Assembly (NCBI GenBank): GCA_038240335.1
Contig: JBBSDV010000038.1
Coordinates: 1 to 18,954 of the forward strand
DNA: 18,954 bases
Direction of reading: 5' to 3'
Source: JBBSDV01 sp038240335
GTDB lineage: Bacteria > Chloroflexota > Dehalococcoidia > DSTF01 > JACRBR01
Each line of letters opens with the position of its first letter. The stretch's first letter is position 1. The notes under the pieces were generated by a model, which was not told the DNA's origin, ran no database searches, and saw only the letters and a program-made list of their open reading frames with translations. Shown here piece by piece: positions 1 through 7,090 of this stretch. A program made the translations under genes and the position numbers.

Positions 1-4
1 CCGC

Positions 5-1231
5 ATGGGCGCACTGACCGGCCTCCGCGTCGCCGATGCATCCGAAGGTGTCGCCGGCGGCTACTGCACGAAGCTGCTCGCGAGCCTCGGCGCGGACGTG
101 CTCAAGGTCGAGCGTCCGCGCGTCGGCGATACCCTCCGCCGCGCCGGCCCCTTCCTCAACGACGTTCCGCACCTCGAGACGTCCGCCGTCAACCTGCACC
201 TCGCCGCCGGCAAACGCAGCATCACCCTCGACGTCACCTCTCCGACTGGCGCATCGCTCTTTGAGCGCCTGCTCGAAACTGCCGACGGGCTCGTCATCGG
301 CGACCACACCTCGTTGCATCACTCACTCGGCCTCGCCTCGCTATCGTCGCGTTTCCCGCGCCTCGTTGTCACTCAGATCACGCCGTTCGGCGCATCCGGC
401 CCGCGCGTTCCCTGGCTGGCCACGGAGCTGATCACGATGACGACGAGCGGGTACCTGATGATGAATGGTGATGCCGATCGTGAGCCGATCAAGCCCTACG
501 GCCATCAGTCCGAATACCAGGCCGGTCTCCACGCAGCGCTCGGAACGCTCGCTGCGATCACCGACCGCGATCGCGATCCAAACGGCGCCGCCGAAGCCGA
601 ACGGCCCGCGCGATCGCTCGACGTTGCGATCTCGGAAGCCGCGACGTTCCTCACCGGCGGCGCCATCGCCCGCGCCGCCACTTTCGATCGCGAATCCAGC
701 CGCAACGGCACGCGGCCGGCTGGGTTCCCGCCCGAATACCTATACCCGTCGACGATTCGCCCCACCGCCGACGGCGGTTACGTCTACACCCACCGCCACA
801 ATCGCTTCCCCAACCTCCTCGCCGCGCTCATGCAGGAGCCGCGGCTCGCCGCGTCCGACCTGCTCGCGCAGCCGCTCGGACATGCCGACGAGACCGACGC
901 GATGATGGATCGCTGGCTTGCCACCCGCGACAAGTGGCGCGCCGCCGAGGAGGCGCAGGAGCTGCGCGTCCCGTTCACCGAAGTCCTCGATCCCGGCGAG
1001 ATCGTCGACGACCGTCTCGGCCAGCACCGAGCCCGCGCCTTCTTCGTCGACATCGAGCATCCCGTCGCCGGCGTTGTCACCCAGCCCGGCGCACCGATCG
1101 TCCTGCCGGCGTGCTCCGCCGCGACATCGAGTGCGCCGCTGCTCGGCGAACACAACCGCGAGGTCTACGTCGGCCAACTCGGGCTCGCTCCGCGATCCCT
1201 CGCTCGCCTTGCCGCAGCAGGCGTGATATGA
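5..1231 (+). CDS. CaiB/BaiF family III CoA-transferase, putative non-catalytic partner subunit
   Basis: The 408-residue product matches the usual size and fold signature of family III CoA-transferases, which move CoA between acyl-CoAs and free carboxylic acids. The N-terminus (GLRVADASEGVAGGYCTKLLASLGADVLKVE) follows the family pattern of an LxVlD strand, a GP/GG loop and the LADxGAxVIKVE motif. The GKRSITLD and TPFGASGP segments are also typical. At the position of the catalytic Asp (D-x-x-A-G) this protein has E170 (EYQAG). The ATG at position 5 fits the family N-terminus, but no ribosome-binding site is visible because the window starts four bases upstream, so a slightly longer protein is possible. 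Its stop overlaps the ATG of the next CoA-transferase (ATGA), so the two are probably translationally coupled and may form a heteromer. The substrate cannot be read from the sequence. Confidence 0.9.
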   Translation: MGALTGLRVADASEGVAGGYCTKLLASLGADVLKVERPRVGDTLRRAGPFLNDVPHLETSAVNLHLAAGKRSITLDVTSPTGASLFERLLETADGLVIGDHTSLHHSLGLASLSSRFPRLVVTQITPFGASGPRVPWLATELITMTTSGYLMMNGDADREPIKPYGHQSEYQAGLHAALGTLAAITDRDRDPNGAAEAERPARSLDVAISEAATFLTGGAIARAATFDRESSRNGTRPAGFPPEYLYPSTIRPTADGGYVYTHRHNRFPNLLAALMQEPRLAASDLLAQPLGHADETDAMMDRWLATRDKWRAAEEAQELRVPFTEVLDPGEIVDDRLGQHRARAFFVDIEHPVAGVVTQPGAPIVLPACSAATSSAPLLGEHNREVYVGQLGLAPRSLARLAAAGVI

Positions 1232-2454
1232 GGCCTCTCGTTGGTATCCGCGTCATCGACCTCACGGTTGCGATCGCCGGCCCCGTCGCCACACAGTTGC
1301 TCGCCGATCTCGGCGCCGACGTGATCCGCGTCGAGCCGCCATTTGCCCGTCCCCTGCACGTCGACATCAGGCCGCTTGTCGATGGCGCCTCCGATCGGCC
1401 GTACAACCGCATCCTCAGCTACAACGATCTCCAGCGCGGCAAGCGCGCGCTCACGCTCGATCTCTCGAAGTCGCTCGGCCGCGATGCACTGCTCCGCCTC
1501 GCCGCGATCAGCGACGTCGTCGTCGAAAACATGGCGCCTCGCGTCCTCCCGTCGCTCGGCCTCGCCTACAACGACCTCCGCGCGGCAAAAACCGACGTCA
1601 TCGTTGTCTCCATGCCCGCGTTCGGCACCGATGGCCCCCTCCGCGATCGCGTCTCCTACGGCCCCGGCATCGACGCGATGAGCGGCATCGCCCACCTCAC
1701 CGGCTATCCAGATCGCGGCCCCATGCAGCCCGCGAACTACTACTGCGACTACAACGCCGGCGCCCTCGCCGCACTTGCCACGCTCGCCGCCCTCCGCCAC
1801 CGCAATCGCACCGGCGAAGGCCAGCATGTCGAGCTCTCGATGCTCGAGGGCGATCTGCAGGTTGTCGGCGAGGCCCTCCTCGACTACACGATGAACCGTC
1901 GCATCCAGCGTCGCTCCGGCAACGACCATCCGTCGATGGCGCCGCACGGCGTCTATCGCGGTATCGGCGACGACCGCTGGCTCGCCATCGCCTGCGAGAC
2001 CGACGCACAGTGGGCGGCTCTCTGCGACGTGCTCGGACACGCAGGCTTGGCGCGCGATCCACGCTACGCCGACGTGGTCTCGCGTGTCCGCCACCGCCAG
2101 GAGATCGACGCGATCATTTCGACGTGGACAGCCGACCGCGACGCCGGCGATGTCGCCATCCTCCTCCAACATGCCGGCGTGCCGGCCGCCGCCGCCGAAA
2201 CGATTCGAGATCTCCTCATCGACCCCCAGCTGCATGCGCGCGACTTCATCCGCCACATCGAGCATCCCGAGGCGGGCGCGTTGCCATACATTCGACCGGC
2301 CTTCACACCAACCACCGCCGCCGCTCGCCCCGCCCCGCTCTACGCTCAGGACAACCGCTACGTCCTCAAAGACCTGCTCGGATTGAGCGATAACGAAATC
2401 CTCACCCTCGCCGAACAAGGGATCATCGCCGAAGTTCCGCCCAATACGAGCTGA
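1228..2454 (+). CDS. CaiB/BaiF family III CoA-transferase, catalytic-type subunit
   Basis: This is a second family III CoA-transferase, also 408 residues, starting at the ATG that overlaps the previous stop (ATGA at 1228-1231). The reading frame stays open further upstream, but only this start gives the family N-terminus MRPLVGIRVIDLTVAIAGP. Visible family features are LLADLGADVIRVE (about residues 24-36), GKRALTLDL, the PAFGTDGP loop (about 130-137) and DYNAG with D174 at the expected catalytic Asp position. A C-terminal segment with IEHPEAGALPYIRPAF is typical of the family. The adjacent equal-length partner has Glu at the aligned site, so this gene is likely the active subunit of a two-component enzyme, like known two-gene CoA-transferases such as BbsEF or SmtAB. 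That parallel is by family knowledge only. Expected cytoplasmic role: activation of a carboxylic acid using an acyl-CoA donor. Confidence 0.92.
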   Translation: MRPLVGIRVIDLTVAIAGPVATQLLADLGADVIRVEPPFARPLHVDIRPLVDGASDRPYNRILSYNDLQRGKRALTLDLSKSLGRDALLRLAAISDVVVENMAPRVLPSLGLAYNDLRAAKTDVIVVSMPAFGTDGPLRDRVSYGPGIDAMSGIAHLTGYPDRGPMQPANYYCDYNAGALAALATLAALRHRNRTGEGQHVELSMLEGDLQVVGEALLDYTMNRRIQRRSGNDHPSMAPHGVYRGIGDDRWLAIACETDAQWAALCDVLGHAGLARDPRYADVVSRVRHRQEIDAIISTWTADRDAGDVAILLQHAGVPAAAAETIRDLLIDPQLHARDFIRHIEHPEAGALPYIRPAFTPTTAAARPAPLYAQDNRYVLKDLLGLSDNEILTLAEQGIIAEVPPNTS

Positions 2455-2516
2455 CCATCCTAAAATCAACGTAGGCGCATCATCAGCCGGCTCGACAGGC
2501 ACGAGAAAAAGAAGCG

Positions 2517-2536
2517 GCGCGAGCAGTGGCTCGCGC
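2517..2536. terminator. Stem-loop downstream of the CoA-transferase pair
   Basis: A perfect 8-bp stem GCGCGAGC/GCTCGCGC encloses an AGTG loop, 62 bases after the second CoA-transferase stop. On the plus strand no T-run follows. On the minus strand the hairpin is followed, after six bases, by TTTTT, so it looks more like an intrinsic terminator for leftward transcription. It may stop read-through in either direction. Confidence 0.4.
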
Positions 2537-2797
2537 GGACACCCGCGATCGCCGACGCGAATCGCACTCAGTCCCGTAGTTACGCACCGCATCAACGCGC
2601 GGTGCATCCAACCTTCGGAGATCGGCTCAGATCCGTGGCAACATGTGCATGCCGCACGTCAATCGGATTGGGCTCGACGACCATCCATCGCTCAACGCCG
2701 GGAATGAGAGGCGCAGCGCCGAGCTGCCGCGGTTGGGGACGCTGAACCTGAACGCGGACCGACGACATAAGAACCGAAGTAGTGCCAGGAGTGCAAA

Positions 2798-2820
2798 AGT
2801 GCCAAACGATTACATAACGA
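2798..2820 (+). repeat. 23-bp dispersed repeat, copy 1
   Basis: This copy reads AGTGCC followed by AAACGATTACATAACGA. The same 23 bp recur at 2862-2884 with one change (AGTGCT) and, inverted, at 11815-11837 with no change. All three lie outside genes. The stretch is AT-richer than its surroundings. Copy 1 is preceded by two more AGTGC motifs at 2781 and 2790. Function is unknown; possibilities are a DNA-binding site, a mobile-repeat remnant or part of a small RNA. Confidence 0.8.
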
Positions 2821-2861
2821 ACAGGATGCACCGAGTCCAGCAGACTGCGCAAGAACCGAAA

Positions 2862-2884
2862 AGTGCTAAACGATTACATAACGA
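2862..2884 (+). repeat. 23-bp dispersed repeat, copy 2
   Basis: Same orientation as copy 1 and 64 bp downstream of it, with a single C-to-T difference (AGTGCT). Both copies have AAGAACCGAA upstream (2769-2778 and 2851-2860), so a longer unit with internal deletion or insertion may have duplicated here. Confidence 0.8.
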
Positions 2885-2978
2885 CTAATGCATCACTGCG
2901 CGACGCTTCGGAACGGCGGTGGCATCACGACGCGCATGCCTGATCCCACATCCCGCTTCCCACCCGAGGGAGGGTAGC

Positions 2979-3016
2979 GACAGGCGCCGGGGAGTTGGGG
3001 TCAACCGGCGCCTGTC
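2979..3016. repeat. 12-bp perfect inverted repeat (long hairpin)
   Basis: The arms GACAGGCGCCGG (2979-2990) and CCGGCGCCTGTC (3005-3016) are perfect inverse complements around a 14-base G-rich loop, and allowing one mismatch they extend to about 15 bp. No T-tract follows on either strand. It lies about 170 bp past the end of the leftward mdh-fumarase operon, so it could end that transcript, be a folded RNA element, or be a protein-binding palindrome. Confidence 0.6.
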
Positions 3017-3046
3017 ACTGCCACATGCCTTGAGCGCATCCCGGTT

Positions 3047-3065
3047 CGGTCGCTGGAAACGACCG
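3047..3065. other. Small hairpin CGGTCG/CGACCG
   Basis: A 6-bp stem CGGTCG/CGACCG with a 7-base loop CTGGAAA lies 30 bp after the larger inverted repeat. Two hairpins in series could be parts of one structured transcript, but no known RNA family is recognised. Confidence 0.3.
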
Positions 3066-3184
3066 CCGACGGGCGCGTCCTCATGTCTAGTGAAACGCTC
3101 GCCGCCGCCGAAAGGTTAACGTCAGTTCGACCGATCATGTCGCCGCCGGCGCAACAATGAGGAGTTCGCTTAGGGCGGCACGCG

Positions 3185-3610
3185 TCAGGGTCGCACGGCG
3201 TTGCTGTTCGACCCGTCGGCGTACGCGCGATCCATCGCGCCGGGCCGGTCGACCTGCAGGAAAGCGAGCTCGGTGCCGCTCGGATCGACCACGATGACCA
3301 CGTCGCCCTCCGGCGTTCCACTTGGACCAGAAGCGATCGCACCGCCGCAGTCCACCACCGAAGCGATCGTCGCGTCGAGGCTCTCGACGGCGTATATCCG
3401 TAGCACGCTCGCGGTCGGGCGGTGGTCGGCGAGCATGATCAACGGCCCCTCGCCGAGTTCCACCGCTGCCACGTCGGCGTCGAAGGCCTGGAATCGCCAG
3501 CGTAGCCGCGCGCCAAGCACGCCAACGTAGAACGCGACGCAGGCTTCTGTGGAGTCTGTGCCGACATAGAGGAACCGCAACTCGCCGATCGCCGTGGGAG
3601 GCGCCGCCAT
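3185..3610 (-). CDS. VOC superfamily (glyoxalase/bleomycin-resistance-like) protein
   Basis: The 141-residue protein has the length and strand pattern of a single-chain VOC domain made of two beta-alpha-beta-beta-beta modules. The first module runs from about residue 10 (LRFLYVGTDSTEACVAFYVGVLGARL). The second runs from about 70 (LRIYAVESLDATIASVVDCGG) to the typical end DPSGTELAFLQ, with E114 at the conserved C-terminal acidic metal-ligand position. The usual first-strand His is absent, so metal binding is doubtful and substrate cannot be assigned. The start at 3610 is chosen because it sits in a TGATG overlap with the upstream DinB-like gene; a longer frame to 3694 would run inside that gene. 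It is the last gene of the leftward mdh-fumarase operon. Possible roles are dioxygenase-like, isomerase-like or small-molecule binding. Confidence 0.85.
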   Translation of the reverse strand: MAAPPTAIGELRFLYVGTDSTEACVAFYVGVLGARLRWRFQAFDADVAAVELGEGPLIMLADHRPTASVLRIYAVESLDATIASVVDCGGAIASGPSGTPEGDVVIVVDPSGTELAFLQVDRPGAMDRAYADGSNSNAVRP

Positions 3611-4140
3611 CAGATCGTCGCGCCGCCCTTTGCGGCCACGAGCCCCTTCGCGAACTCGATCTCGCCGAGATGCCGGTATCCGTGCGTCATGCACAACCCG
3701 GAGACTGCCGTCAGGATTGACATCTCGCCAAGTGGCTTCACGATGATCTTGCGTTCGCTCTCCGCGGGCGACAGATTGGCGACGAACTCCTCCGTGCGAT
3801 CGAACACGTCGCGCATGTACGTGCGAAAGCCGTCGATACCGACGAAGCGAAAGTCCCGCGCCTGTGCGTCGGTGAAGCCGGTGCCCTGCGACTTCGCGTC
3901 AAGCCCGAACGTCTCGGGCCAGCCGCCCTCGATCCACGCCGTCGGCTTGCGCTGGATCACGAACTGGATCGCGTTGTCCTCGGTGCGCACATAATGCCAC
4001 AGCGAGAAGGCGATGTTTTGCTTGCCGCCCGCCGGCATGGAGTTGATCTGCTCATCCGTCAGGTCCGACGTCACATGGTCGTACAGCCGATGCATATCGT
4101 GCAGCTCACGCCGCATATAGTCGGTCAGCTCCTTCGACAT
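3610..4140 (-). CDS. DinB-like four-helix metal-binding protein
   Basis: This 176-residue, mostly helical protein matches the DinB/DfsB-like fold in length and in the three-His pattern of its metal site. H49 lies in LWHYVRTED, and H153 and H157 in MTHGYRHLGEIEF (H-x3-H followed by G-x-I). Members bind Ni, Zn or Fe; some are thiol-dependent transferases (bacillithiol or mycothiol S-transferases, mycothiol-dependent maleylpyruvate isomerase) and many are uncharacterised. The start ATG at 4140 shares bases with the fumarase beta stop (TGATG), and its own stop shares bases with the VOC start, so it is translationally coupled on both sides. A thiol-dependent role near fumarase would be notable, since fumarate can modify thiols, but this is speculation. 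Confidence 0.85.
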   Translation of the reverse strand: MSKELTDYMRRELHDMHRLYDHVTSDLTDEQINSMPAGGKQNIAFSLWHYVRTEDNAIQFVIQRKPTAWIEGGWPETFGLDAKSQGTGFTDAQARDFRFVGIDGFRTYMRDVFDRTEEFVANLSPAESERKIIVKPLGEMSILTAVSGLCMTHGYRHLGEIEFAKGLVAAKGGATI

Positions 4141-4760
4141 CAGCCCGCCTTCTCGGCCGGCGGTACAGATTGGTAGGCGCCGAGCGCCTTCTGATCGCGG
4201 AACTCTTCCTTGCCGGCGAGTAGCAGATCCCCGCCGTACATGTCGCAGCAGACGATCGCCGGGAAGCCTTCGACCTCGAGCCGCTTGATCGACTCGGTCC
4301 CGAGGTCTTCGTAAGCAATCACATCGAGTTTCTTCACCGTCTTCGAGAGCAGCGCCCCAGCGCCGCCGATCGCCAGCAGGTACACCGCTTTGTGATCCAC
4401 GAGCGACTTCTTAACGATGCTACCGCGGCCGCCCTTGCCGATGATCACCTTCAGGCCTTGATCGAGGAGCGCCGGAGTGAACAGATCGAGGCGCATCGAA
4501 GTCGTCGGTCCGGCCGAGCCAATGACGTTGCCCGGTCGCGCCGGCGAAGGCCCGACGTAGTAGATGATCTGTCCCTTCACGTCGATCGGCAGTCCGTTGC
4601 CTTCGTTCATCGATGCGATCATCCGCCGGTGCGCCGCGTCGCGCGCCGTGTAGATCGTGCCGTAGAACTTGACGTGATCACCGACGCGCAGTTGCGCCAC
4701 ATCCTCATCGCTAAACGGCGGCGACGCCTTGATCTCGCCGTTCTCTTTCGTAACTGGCAC
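4140..4760 (-). CDS. Class I fumarate hydratase, beta (C-terminal) subunit
   Basis: This 206-residue protein is the swivelling C-terminal half of the two-subunit, [4Fe-4S] class I fumarase, which interconverts fumarate and L-malate. Recognisable motifs are TARDAAHRR (about 38-46), YYVGPSPARPGNVIGSAGPTTSMRLD (about 67-92, substrate-binding loop) and GKGGRG (about 108-113). Translation begins at GTG 4760 behind a strong AGGAGG six bases upstream. The alpha subunit is two genes upstream, with a cupin gene lying between the halves. The homologous L(+)-tartrate dehydratase cannot be excluded by motif alone, but adjacency to malate dehydrogenase favours fumarase. Its stop overlaps the DinB-like start. 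Confidence 0.93.
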   Translation of the reverse strand: MPVTKENGEIKASPPFSDEDVAQLRVGDHVKFYGTIYTARDAAHRRMIASMNEGNGLPIDVKGQIIYYVGPSPARPGNVIGSAGPTTSMRLDLFTPALLDQGLKVIIGKGGRGSIVKKSLVDHKAVYLLAIGGAGALLSKTVKKLDVIAYEDLGTESIKRLEVEGFPAIVCCDMYGGDLLLAGKEEFRDQKALGAYQSVPPAEKAG

Positions 4761-4802
4761 GCGTTTCCTCCTGCATCTAAAGCCGAATGCGCCGTCGGCG
4801 AC

Positions 4803-5204
4803 CTAACCGACCGCAGCCTCGGCCACTTCGACGTTCACAACAACATTCTCTTGCCCGCCGCGGGCGAGAATCAGCACGAGGCGCTCATCTGCCGATGTGT
4901 TGATCTCCTGATGGAGGGTATTCGCCGGGACGAAGATGAAGTCGCCAGCCGCTGCTTCGACACTCTGTTCGAGATGCCCGCCCCACCGCATCCGAATCGT
5001 CCCGCTCAGCACATAGATCGCGCTTTCCAAATCACCATGGTGATGCGCGCCGGAGCGAAACCCGGCCTCGGCCGTCACCTCACCCATCCAGACGCCCGAC
5101 GCTCCGGCGGTCGTCGCCGAGATGCCGGCGACGCGCGTCATGCCCGGCGTTTGCGCCGTGCCGCCGTCGCGCTCGCTAGGGTGTACGACGCGAATGTCCG
5201 CCAT
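4803..5204 (-). CDS. Single-domain cupin protein inserted between fumarase subunits
   Basis: The 133-residue product carries both cupin motifs. Motif 1 is GFRSGAHHHGDLESAIYVLSG (about 48-68), with the metal-ligand pattern H54/H56 and E60. Motif 2 is GDFIFVPANTLHQEIN (about 87-102), with H98. This is a complete ligand set (two His, Glu, His), so a metal-binding beta-barrel is likely. Cupins of this size range from sugar-binding proteins to dioxygenases and decarboxylases, so the reaction is unknown. The ATG at 5204 is preferred because it gives the short cupin N-terminus and lies 41 bp after the fumarase alpha stop; the frame is open upstream but would overlap that gene. Upstream GGACGG is a modest ribosome-binding site. 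The location suggests co-expression with fumarase. Confidence 0.87.
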   Translation of the reverse strand: MADIRVVHPSERDGGTAQTPGMTRVAGISATTAGASGVWMGEVTAEAGFRSGAHHHGDLESAIYVLSGTIRMRWGGHLEQSVEAAAGDFIFVPANTLHQEINTSADERLVLILARGGQENVVVNVEVAEAAVG

Positions 5205-5245
5205 CGACCGTCCAATCGAAGTGCGGTCTCTGCCGCGGAATCGAG

Positions 5246-6115
5246 CTACAGATCCGCGTGCTTCGAGCGCGCGCTGTGGCACTGCAGGTTCACCGCGACG
5301 GGCAGCGACGTAATGTGCGTGGGGTATGTCTCGATGTTTACCGCCATCGCCGTGTTCGACCCGCCGACCGCCTGTGGCCCAACGCCGAGCGCGTTCACCT
5401 TCTCCAACAATTCTCGCTCGAACTCCGCCGTCTCCGGATCTCCGCTCAGCGCGCCGACCGGCCGGACGATCGCCTTCTTCGCGAGATACATGGCGTACTC
5501 GGACGAGCCGCCAACGCCGACGCCGACGATCAGTGGCGGGCACGGGTTGCCCCCCGACTCCTCGATCGTGTTCAGTACGAAGTCAGTGATGCCTTCCTTG
5601 CCGCGTGACGGCAGCATGATCTGGAAGCGGCTCATATTCTCGCAGCCGCCGCCCTTCGGTACGACGACGATGTGGAAGCGATCGCCGGGCACAACCTCCG
5701 TGTGGATCACGGCCGGCGTATTGTTCTTTGTGTTGACGCGAGTCGAGAAGGGATGATCGACGATCGATGCGCGCAAATAGCCCTCGGTATAGCCCTTGCC
5801 GACACCGGCATTGATCGCGTCCTGCAGCGATCCGCCGACGATGTGCACATCCTGTCCCACCTCCACCATGACCACCGTCGTGCCGGTGTCCTGACAGAGC
5901 GGCAGCAGGTCGCGCTTCGCAATATCGACGTTCTCGAGGATCTCGATCAACACTTGTTTGCCGAGTGTCGACCGCTCGCTGCTCTCGGCCTTACGCAGGC
6001 CGGCGACGACGTCGTCAGGGAGCACGTGCGTCGCCGTCTGGCACAGCTCAGCCACCTTCGCCGTGATGTCTTCTGTCCGCACTTCTCGCACGCGCGTGCC
6101 TGCGTCCGTCGTCAT
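5246..6115 (-). CDS. Class I fumarate hydratase, alpha (N-terminal) subunit
   Basis: This 289-residue protein is the iron-sulfur half of a two-subunit class I fumarase. Three cysteines sit in the conserved cluster contexts: C74 in LCQDTGT, C158 in PKGGGCENMS, and C192 in NPCPPLIVGVGVGG. Together they are expected to hold a [4Fe-4S] cluster that binds the substrate directly. The length matches stand-alone alpha subunits of bacteria and archaea. The ATG at 6115 follows a good GAGGTGA site. It is second in the leftward operon, 36 bp after malate dehydrogenase, so fumarate-to-malate-to-oxaloacetate conversion is encoded together. The cluster type is oxygen-sensitive in known members. Tartrate dehydratase alpha is the main alternative and is less likely here. 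Confidence 0.94.
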   Translation of the reverse strand: MTTDAGTRVREVRTEDITAKVAELCQTATHVLPDDVVAGLRKAESSERSTLGKQVLIEILENVDIAKRDLLPLCQDTGTTVVMVEVGQDVHIVGGSLQDAINAGVGKGYTEGYLRASIVDHPFSTRVNTKNNTPAVIHTEVVPGDRFHIVVVPKGGGCENMSRFQIMLPSRGKEGITDFVLNTIEESGGNPCPPLIVGVGVGGSSEYAMYLAKKAIVRPVGALSGDPETAEFERELLEKVNALGVGPQAVGGSNTAMAVNIETYPTHITSLPVAVNLQCHSARSKHADL

Positions 6116-6151
6116 AGATCACCTCGATCTTTTGCGCGCGTCGCTGCGCCG

Positions 6152-7090
6152 TTACTTCAAGAGCGCGATCAGGTCGCGCGTCGCATCCGCCGCCTTCTTG
6201 ATCTTCGCCTGTTCGTCATCGCTCACCGGCGTCTCGAACGTCCGCTTGATGCCACCAGCGCCGAGCTCGCACATGACGCCGCAAACAACGCCGCTGATCC
6301 CGTGCTCGCCGTTGCACAGCACCGCGCTCGGAATCATCCGGTTCTGGTCAAGCAGTATCGCTTCCACCATCTCGACCGTCGCCGCCGACGGCGCGTAGTA
6401 GGCGCTCGACACCTTCATCAGCTCACCGATCTCGGCGCCGCCGCGCATCGTCCGGGCGACGATCGCATCGATCCGGTCCTGCGCCATCAGCGACGTCAGT
6501 GGCAAGCCGCCGATTCGTGCCTGCGAGACGATCGGCACCATTGTTGTGTCCGTGTGGCCGCCGAGCACGTATGCGCTGACGTCGCTGATCGAAGCGCCCG
6601 TCTCCATCTGCAGGAAGGTCCGGTACCGCGCCGTGTCGAGCGCGCCGCCCTGGCCGATGATTCGCTCCCGCGGGAAGCCCGAGGCGTCGAGGGCAACGTG
6701 GCACATTGCGTCCATCGGGTTAGCGAAGATGATGATCACGCTGTTCGGCGAGGCTTTCGCCGCCTCGGTGATCTTTGCCCGCACGATGTCTGCATTGCCG
6801 TTGAGCAGGTCTTCGCGTGTCATCCCCGGTTTGCGCGGTGCGCCCGCAGTGCAGACGACGACGTCCGAGTCTTTCGTCTCATCCCAGCCGTCCGTCGCGG
6901 TGATCTTCGTGTCGAAGCCAAGCCACGCCGCCGACTGGGCCATATCGAGCGCTTTGCCATGGTGCAACGTCTGGGCGAACTGCGGATCATCCTGGATAAC
7001 GACGTCCGCGATCCCCTTCTCGACCATCCGCTGCGCGATTGCGCCGCCTGTCATGCCGCCGCCGATGATCGTGACCTTCTTTCGTCCCAT
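6152..7090 (-). CDS. mdh: Malate dehydrogenase (LDH-like type)
   Basis: The 312-residue enzyme oxidises L-malate to oxaloacetate with NAD. A Rossmann nucleotide loop GGGMTG (about 10-15) fits GxGxxG, and an acidic pair D34/D35 ends the second strand, favouring NAD over NADP. Substrate-binding arginines are R86 (GAPRKPGM), R92 and R155 (LDTARYR). N124 is in FANPMD, D152 and H179 form the catalytic relay, and H179 lies in GGHTDTTMVP. Compared with the usual GGHGDxMVP this segment has Thr for Gly and one extra residue. APRKPGM rather than a lactate-type Gln supports malate specificity. The ATG at 7090 follows GGAGGT. It is the first gene of the operon, with a long leader and a candidate promoter/operator at 7234-7257. 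Confidence 0.94.
   Translation of the reverse strand: MGRKKVTIIGGGMTGGAIAQRMVEKGIADVVIQDDPQFAQTLHHGKALDMAQSAAWLGFDTKITATDGWDETKDSDVVVCTAGAPRKPGMTREDLLNGNADIVRAKITEAAKASPNSVIIIFANPMDAMCHVALDASGFPRERIIGQGGALDTARYRTFLQMETGASISDVSAYVLGGHTDTTMVPIVSQARIGGLPLTSLMAQDRIDAIVARTMRGGAEIGELMKVSSAYYAPSAATVEMVEAILLDQNRMIPSAVLCNGEHGISGVVCGVMCELGAGGIKRTFETPVSDDEQAKIKKAADATRDLIALLK

Larger units (their letters stand above)
2455..3184. other. Gene-free region with repeats and hairpins
   Basis: About 730 bp lie between the CoA-transferase pair and the convergent end of the mdh-fumarase operon. Short open frames exist on both strands but none shows a recognisable protein or a good ribosome-binding site. The region holds two copies of a 23-bp repeat (2798-2820 and 2862-2884), clustered AGTGC motifs (2781-2803), an 8-bp hairpin (2517-2536), a 12-bp perfect inverted repeat (2979-3016) and a small hairpin (3047-3065). 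Parts may be terminators or structured RNA. No mobile-element gene is seen. Confidence 0.7.

Noticed and set aside
1165..2607. Long open frame (480 codons) on the minus strand across the second CoA-transferase
   Set aside because: It is antisense to a clear family III CoA-transferase, has no recognisable domain, and such frames are expected in GC-rich DNA.
2795..2884. Possible short CRISPR-like array
   Set aside because: Only two adjacent copies with one spacer-like gap of 41 bp; a third copy is distant and inverted; no cas genes.
2643..2888. Small plus-strand frame covering the 23-bp repeats
   Set aside because: No good ribosome-binding site or domain; the repeat occurs in unrelated frames elsewhere, so it is better explained at the DNA level.
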